Assembly (NCBI GenBank): GCA_022703335.1 | Contig: JAKLDV010000005.1 | Coordinates: 1-46,391 of the forward strand | Length of the DNA stretch: 46,391 bases | Reading direction: 5' to 3' | Origin: Elusimicrobiota bacterium | GTDB lineage: Bacteria > Elusimicrobiota > Elusimicrobia > FEN-1173 | Shown: positions 11,101 through 17,100 of the stretch, one piece after another | Numbering within the stretch: position 1 is the stretch's first letter | Layout of the letters: every line of letters starts with the position of its first letter | Translations under genes and position numbers: made by a program | Notes under the pieces: generated by a model | What the model was told of the DNA's origin: nothing | The model's input: the letters and a program-made list of their open reading frames with translations, nothing else | Database searches by the model: none

Positions 11101-14100
11101 CTCGGCTATCACATCCCCAACCGCTTCACCGAGGGCTACGGCATGTCCGTCGCGGGGGTCGACGAGGTCATTGCCGAAGGGGCGAAGCTCCTCATCACCG
11201 TGGACAACGGCATCCGCTGCCGCAAACCCGTGGAACGCGCCCTCGAACTGGGGATTCGCGTCATCGTGACCGACCACCACCAGCCCGACAAAGAAAACGC
11301 GGACACCCCCGTCAACGTCCCTCTCATCCACGCCATGTACATCGAAGAACGGGATCATCCGGCCAAACACATCTCCGGCGCCGGCGTCGCCTACAAACTG
11401 GCCCAGGCGCTCATGGACGATTACGGCATCCAACGACCGGCCGACGACCTCCTCGACCTGTTCGCCTTCGGCGCGGTGGCGGACCTGGTTCCCCTGCGCG
11501 GAGACAACCGGCTCCTGGTGACACGGGGGCTTGAACTCATCAACAGCCCGCGCGTGAGTCTCGGGATCCGAAAGCTTCTGGAAGTCGCTCGGAAGAACGG
11601 GAAAATCAAGGAAGACCAACTCGTGGAAACAGGCACCATCGGCTACTACCTGGCCCCCATGATCAACGCCTCCGGTCGAATCGCCTCCGCCACGGAAGCC
11701 CTCGACCTTCTGATGACCGAGGACGCGGCGATGGCCGACGAATATGCCGGCCGACTGTATGAACTGAACATGGAACGGCGCGAGATCGAGGCTCAGATGG
11801 TGGAACTTGTCGAAACGCGGCTGAAAAAGGAATTTGACTCGCAAACCAAGGGGGCCATCGTGGTCGGCGAGGAAGGATGGAACGAAGGCGTCATCGGCAT
11901 CCTGGCCTCCCGAATCGTCGAAACGTGGGGATTGCCGGCGGCGGTGTTTTCCATCGACAGGGAAAAGGGCATCGCCAAGGGCTCCATGCGCACCATCCCC
12001 GGCGTCAGCGTCATCGACGCGCTGACGGAATGCCAGAAGCAGGGGCTCGTGCTCAAGGGCGGCGGGCACGAGGCCGCCGGCGGGTGTTCGGTCGCGCTCG
12101 ACAAGTTCGAGGAATTCAAACGCGCCTACAGCGACGCCGTCCGGCGCCAGATGGAGACGAAGAACATCGAACCGTTCATCGAACTGGACGCGCTCCTGGC
12201 CACCGAAGATATGGGAATCCCGCTCATCCAATTGCTGGAAAAACTGGCGCCGTTCGGGGTCGGCAACGCCCGGCCCGTCTTTGCCGGCCGCGGACTGCGG
12301 GTAACTTCCTACAAAATCAGCAAGGACGGGAAACACGTTCGCGGAATCCGCCTGGATTCCCCCAACCGTTCGCTTGAAGCCGTGGCCTGGCGGATGGCCA
12401 CGCCGGAAATCCTCCAACTGCTCAACGACTCGGTCCGCACCGGAAAAAAACTCGATCTTATTTTTACCCTGGAGACGAGCGACTTCGGCGGCGTGCACCC
12501 CCAGCTTGTCCTGCGGGACATCCGGCCGGCCTCCGAGACCTCTCCGGCCGAAACCGCCCGCCTCGCGAAAGCCGTCGTCGCCGGCGGCCCCCTCCGCCCC
12601 GTCACACCTCCCCGCGAACGACTGGAAAAAATATTGACCCGCGCGGGCAACGGGGACCTCCCCTCTGACGACATCGACGACATCCTCCAGGCTTGGGAAG
12701 GACTGCGGGTCTACAAATACAAGACCCTGGAAAAAGAGAGTGTCGACTTTTTCATCCGGCTCCTGGAACGTCTCAAGAAATTGCCGGACGTTCAGCGTGA
12801 AGAAATTCTCGACCGGCTTCATCCGCTTTTTGAAACAATGTTGGACGATCAATCTGAGGATTGGCGGCAGTCGTTCCTCAACCTCCGGTCCCCGAAAGAT
12901 CAACCCCGGCCCCTCTGGGCCCAACCTCTGGACTTCAACGCATTGTTCGACGACACGGACGTGCTTCTGTTCGGCGACACGCACACAATGATCTCCCAAC
13001 GGGCGTTCCTGGCGCAGCGCATGCGGGAGCTGAAAGAAGCCGGTGTCACGCATTTCGTTTACGAAGGCGTGGGGAGGCAGGTCAACAACCGGGTGAGGGA
13101 AGACAGACGGGTCACGCTGATAAAAGGCGACAACATCGCCACACAAATGCTGCGCCGGGCTGCGGAAGAAGCCGGAATACAGTTCGTTCCCATCGACATG
13201 TCGGCCCAACTGATGGATTCCATACTGCGGAAGTTGAGTTCCTTTGCAAGTGCGCGTTTGGGCAGGTCTTACGACTTTGAAACTCTGAAACAGTATCTTA
13301 CAACAGACACCGTCTACGACGAATTGGTCATGAGACGGCGAAACATTTATTTCTCGAACTTCATCAAAACGATCCTGCGGAACAACCCGAACGCCAAAAT
13401 CGCCGGAATCATGGGTGAAACTCACCTTACGTCCAAACGCGTCCGAGGCGGCGCCACGGGCGTCGTTGAACGACTTCGTTCCGCCGGCATCCATGCGAAA
13501 GGCGTGCGGCTCGAAAACGCCGAATCCGCCGAGGCCCCCCTCTTCGACGGGACACGATGGGACGCGCCCGGTCGGGGATCCACCGTCTACATCCCTCGTG
13601 ACATGACCTACTGGGGACGTTATATCCTCGATACCTTTCTTACCCCGCCGGCGACCCCTCCCGAAAAAACGCCCGCCCGCAAAGACGGCGGGTCGCTGGC
13701 CGATCGAATCTCTCGGGCGTCCTGGCGAAGGGTCTCGGAACCCTCCCTGGTCGGCCACGAGGTGGAGGTTTTCGTATCGGATGAACTGGGTCTCGTGGTC
13801 AAAGTCCCTCGTCCAAAAAACAAAAAGAAATGGAACACCGTGGTCAAACCACACGCTCAAACCGCCATTGAGAGGCTGGGCCCCGAGGCGGCGAACGCCG
13901 CGCCTCTCGCCCCCCCGACCGTTCTTCTGAAAAACATCCAATTGACTGTGGACGGGCAAACCCTCCGCTTTGACGAAGGCATCGCACAGGCGCGCGTTCC
14001 GTTGCTGGGCGAGGTCATGCACGAACTGGACAAGACCGGCGACCTGGCCGGCACGACCGCCCTTTTGAACCAGCTGATCGGACTCCTGACCGACCTGGCC

Positions 14101-17100
14101 CGACGCGGCCTCATTTATAACGACGAGTTCGTCCTTAAGAATTTCGGCGTGTGGCGCGGCAAGGACGGCCGGCTGTCTGTCGTGGTCATCGATTTCGGAG
14201 CGCTCACGCCCGGCCAGGGACTCCTGGACAAAGACCCGGACCTCATCTATTTCTACCCCGCCTACGTCGATTCCCTCAAAGATAACCTGAAGGGCTGGCA
14301 CACCCCCTACGGAAAATTCCGCTATGCGGAAAAACTCATCGCGTGCCTTGACGCGGAAAAATATTTTCTGACACTGAACCATCTACTGGGCGAACTGGGA
14401 GGATTGGCCAAACCGCTGGCGCCGCCGACGCCGAGCTCTCCTCAAAAAGCGGCCCGGCCGTTCGACGTCTCGCACAACGCAACGGCGTGGCTGGCGGGCG
14501 CGGTGGCCCTCTCCCTGGGACTCCTCCTCACCGTTTTCGGCGCCGCGTTCGTGGCCCACACCGCCGACCCCGCCGCCTTTTGGGTCAGTCTCCTCGTCCT
14601 CGGCTGGGGCCAGCTTTTCACCTGGAACGGCCAGGCCTATCTGCGACGCTATTATGCGGACTGGAAAAAAGCCAACTCGTTCCGGGCCGGCACCACAACA
14701 CGGCCGGCCCCCTCGGAAGAAACCACCCCCATCGACGAAGAGCTCTGGCAGTCCTACGTGGCGGGACTAAAGAAGATGAATCCGGACTTCCGCGCCGAAG
14801 ATCTCCGGGTGGACTGGGACGGCCAAAAAACCCGCGGCTCCCGTCTGGCCTCCACCGACGAGGATGGGAATGTCTGGCTGGACCCGTGGCTGGTGACGGA
14901 CGTGCGCCAATGGGTCACGGCCCAAAACCGGACGGCTCTGGAACAGTCGGACGTGCGCCTCCTCTTGCTCCAAAAGGAACTGCTGCCCCTCATCGTTCAA
15001 CACGAAGGACTGCGCGTCCGCTACACGCAGCATCCCCTCCTTCAAATCCCACTTCTGCAAACCCTCTGGATCTATCTCACCAAACCCGCGCCCGAACCCA
15101 TTGACGTTGCGGCGGCGTCGGCGAAAAAAGAACCGACACGTCTCGAACGGGTCCTTCAAGACATCCGGTTGTTCCGGAAAAATTTTACGCGCCTTGAATC
15201 CCTCCTTGCCGCCGATACGCAAGGGGATCCTCTTCATATCCACGGGCACGTCGCGAACGGCCTGGCCCTCCTGTCATCGCTGGACGGGGAACCCGTAACC
15301 CGGCCGGTGGAAGAATGGGAGGACCTGCGTGACCGCCTGGCGCGGACACTGAACGACATTGAGAGGCGCGTCGGAGCCTCGATGTTTCCCCGCAGCGGAC
15401 GGCCGGAGTCGGAACTGCAACAAAAACTCGAGTGGCTCAAAAACGACGCGGGCATCACGTCGGAAACCACGGCCGAGTCCCGGCGGACATACGAACGATA
15501 TTTATCGAACCGGCAATCGGATCCCCTCCAATTGGGAATCACCGGCGGCCTTTACGGCGGCAACACGCGTCTTCTGCTGGCGCGCCGGCTCGGTCTGGAA
15601 CCTTACCGAATTCCCGTAACAACGGTCGTGAGAGGCGGCGAACAACCGGAGACCCTTCTGACGGCCGCGGTGGCGGGCCGGCTGGACGCCCATCGACGGG
15701 AAAGCCAAATCACCGACGCCGACCGGGCCGCCCGGCTGGGCGCCCTCGTTTCGCGACTTCTGCGAAACCTGGTTGAATCCGGATATATGTCCGCCGCGGA
15801 CAGCCGGGATTTCGTCACCGCGGAAAAGTCCGAGAGCTGGCGGCGGAGCCTGGCGGCCGACAACCTGGATCCGGTCAAACACGCCGTCTTCATCGAAGGC
15901 GCGCTCTGGCAGAGACTCTACGGAGCGGTTCGGGACCGCGCCCCGGGAGTCTCTCTCTCCTCGGACGAATTGACCGCTGCGCTCGATACCGCGATGATGC
16001 GGTTGACCGCCAAAGACGAGAAAAAAGCCGCGACGACGGCGGCAAAACCCGTTTTGCCCACGACACCGGAAAAACCGGCCGCCCCCTCTGAACGGACGGT
16101 CGAAACGCCTTCTTTCGATCTCCGCTCCGGCGGGTTCCCCGCCCTTCTCCACGGACTCGGCGTGTGGACGCGGCTGGCCCGCGCGACCCGGCTCGTCTAT
16201 GCGGGCCTGACGCTCGGCGTTTCCCCCGTCCAACTGGCCCGCGCCGAATCCATGGCCTATGCCCTGGCGGAAACCGCCGCAAAAGCCATGTTGACCGCGA
16301 AAACCGGCATCAAGACAGAACAAAAAGCGGACGGCACTCTGGTCACCGAAATGGATAAACGCATCCAGGACCTGGCCGCGGCCGAGATCCGTCGCCGCTT
16401 CCCCCGACACACGATCTTCGCCGAAGAAGGGGCGGCCCAGCGGACCGTGAGCGAATGGATGTGGACGATTGATCCCATCAACGGCACCAAAGCCTACGCC
16501 GAAGGCGGCACGGAATATACTTTCGACATGTCGTTGTTGCACAACGGCCGGCCGGTCTTGGCGGTCAGTTTCGCGCCGGAAATGACGGCGGCGGGCCAAC
16601 CGGGAGTGCGCGCCATCGGCAGCCGATGGACCGGCACTCTATTGAACGGAAAACCGGTCCGTTTTGATCGCTCCCAAGATGGAAAACGGGACTGGGACGT
16701 GATCTCCCGCTCGAGCGTCTCCCGAAAAAAAGACGATGCGTATCTGCGGACCTGGCGGGACCTCTATGGGGAATCCCACGTCCGGCAAGTCAGCAACGGA
16801 GCACTGGCCGGCCTGCAAATCCTGACCGAACAGAACGACGCCGTGTTCTCCAACGTGGTGGCGGAACCCTGGGACCCGGTGGCCATCTCCGCTCTCCTGG
16901 AATGGGCCGGGGGAGCACCCCTCCGATACGACGGCGCCTCCTACTTCCCGCTCACTCCGGCCGATTTCGACCGCGCCGGGCAGGGATCTTCCGGTTACAT
17001 TCTGACCCGCGGCGGGATCCACGGCAAGCGCGCCGCGGAAGCGGCCTCTCTCTCCAACGGCCTTCCGGAACCCGCGAACACGCCGATCGACATCGGCGTC

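Noticed and set aside
9190-14382. 1730-codon open frame on the minus strand
   Set aside because: It lies fully antisense to the giant gene, has no recognisable domain, and the plus strand carries RecJ and other clear motifs. Long antisense frames are expected in high-GC coding DNA.
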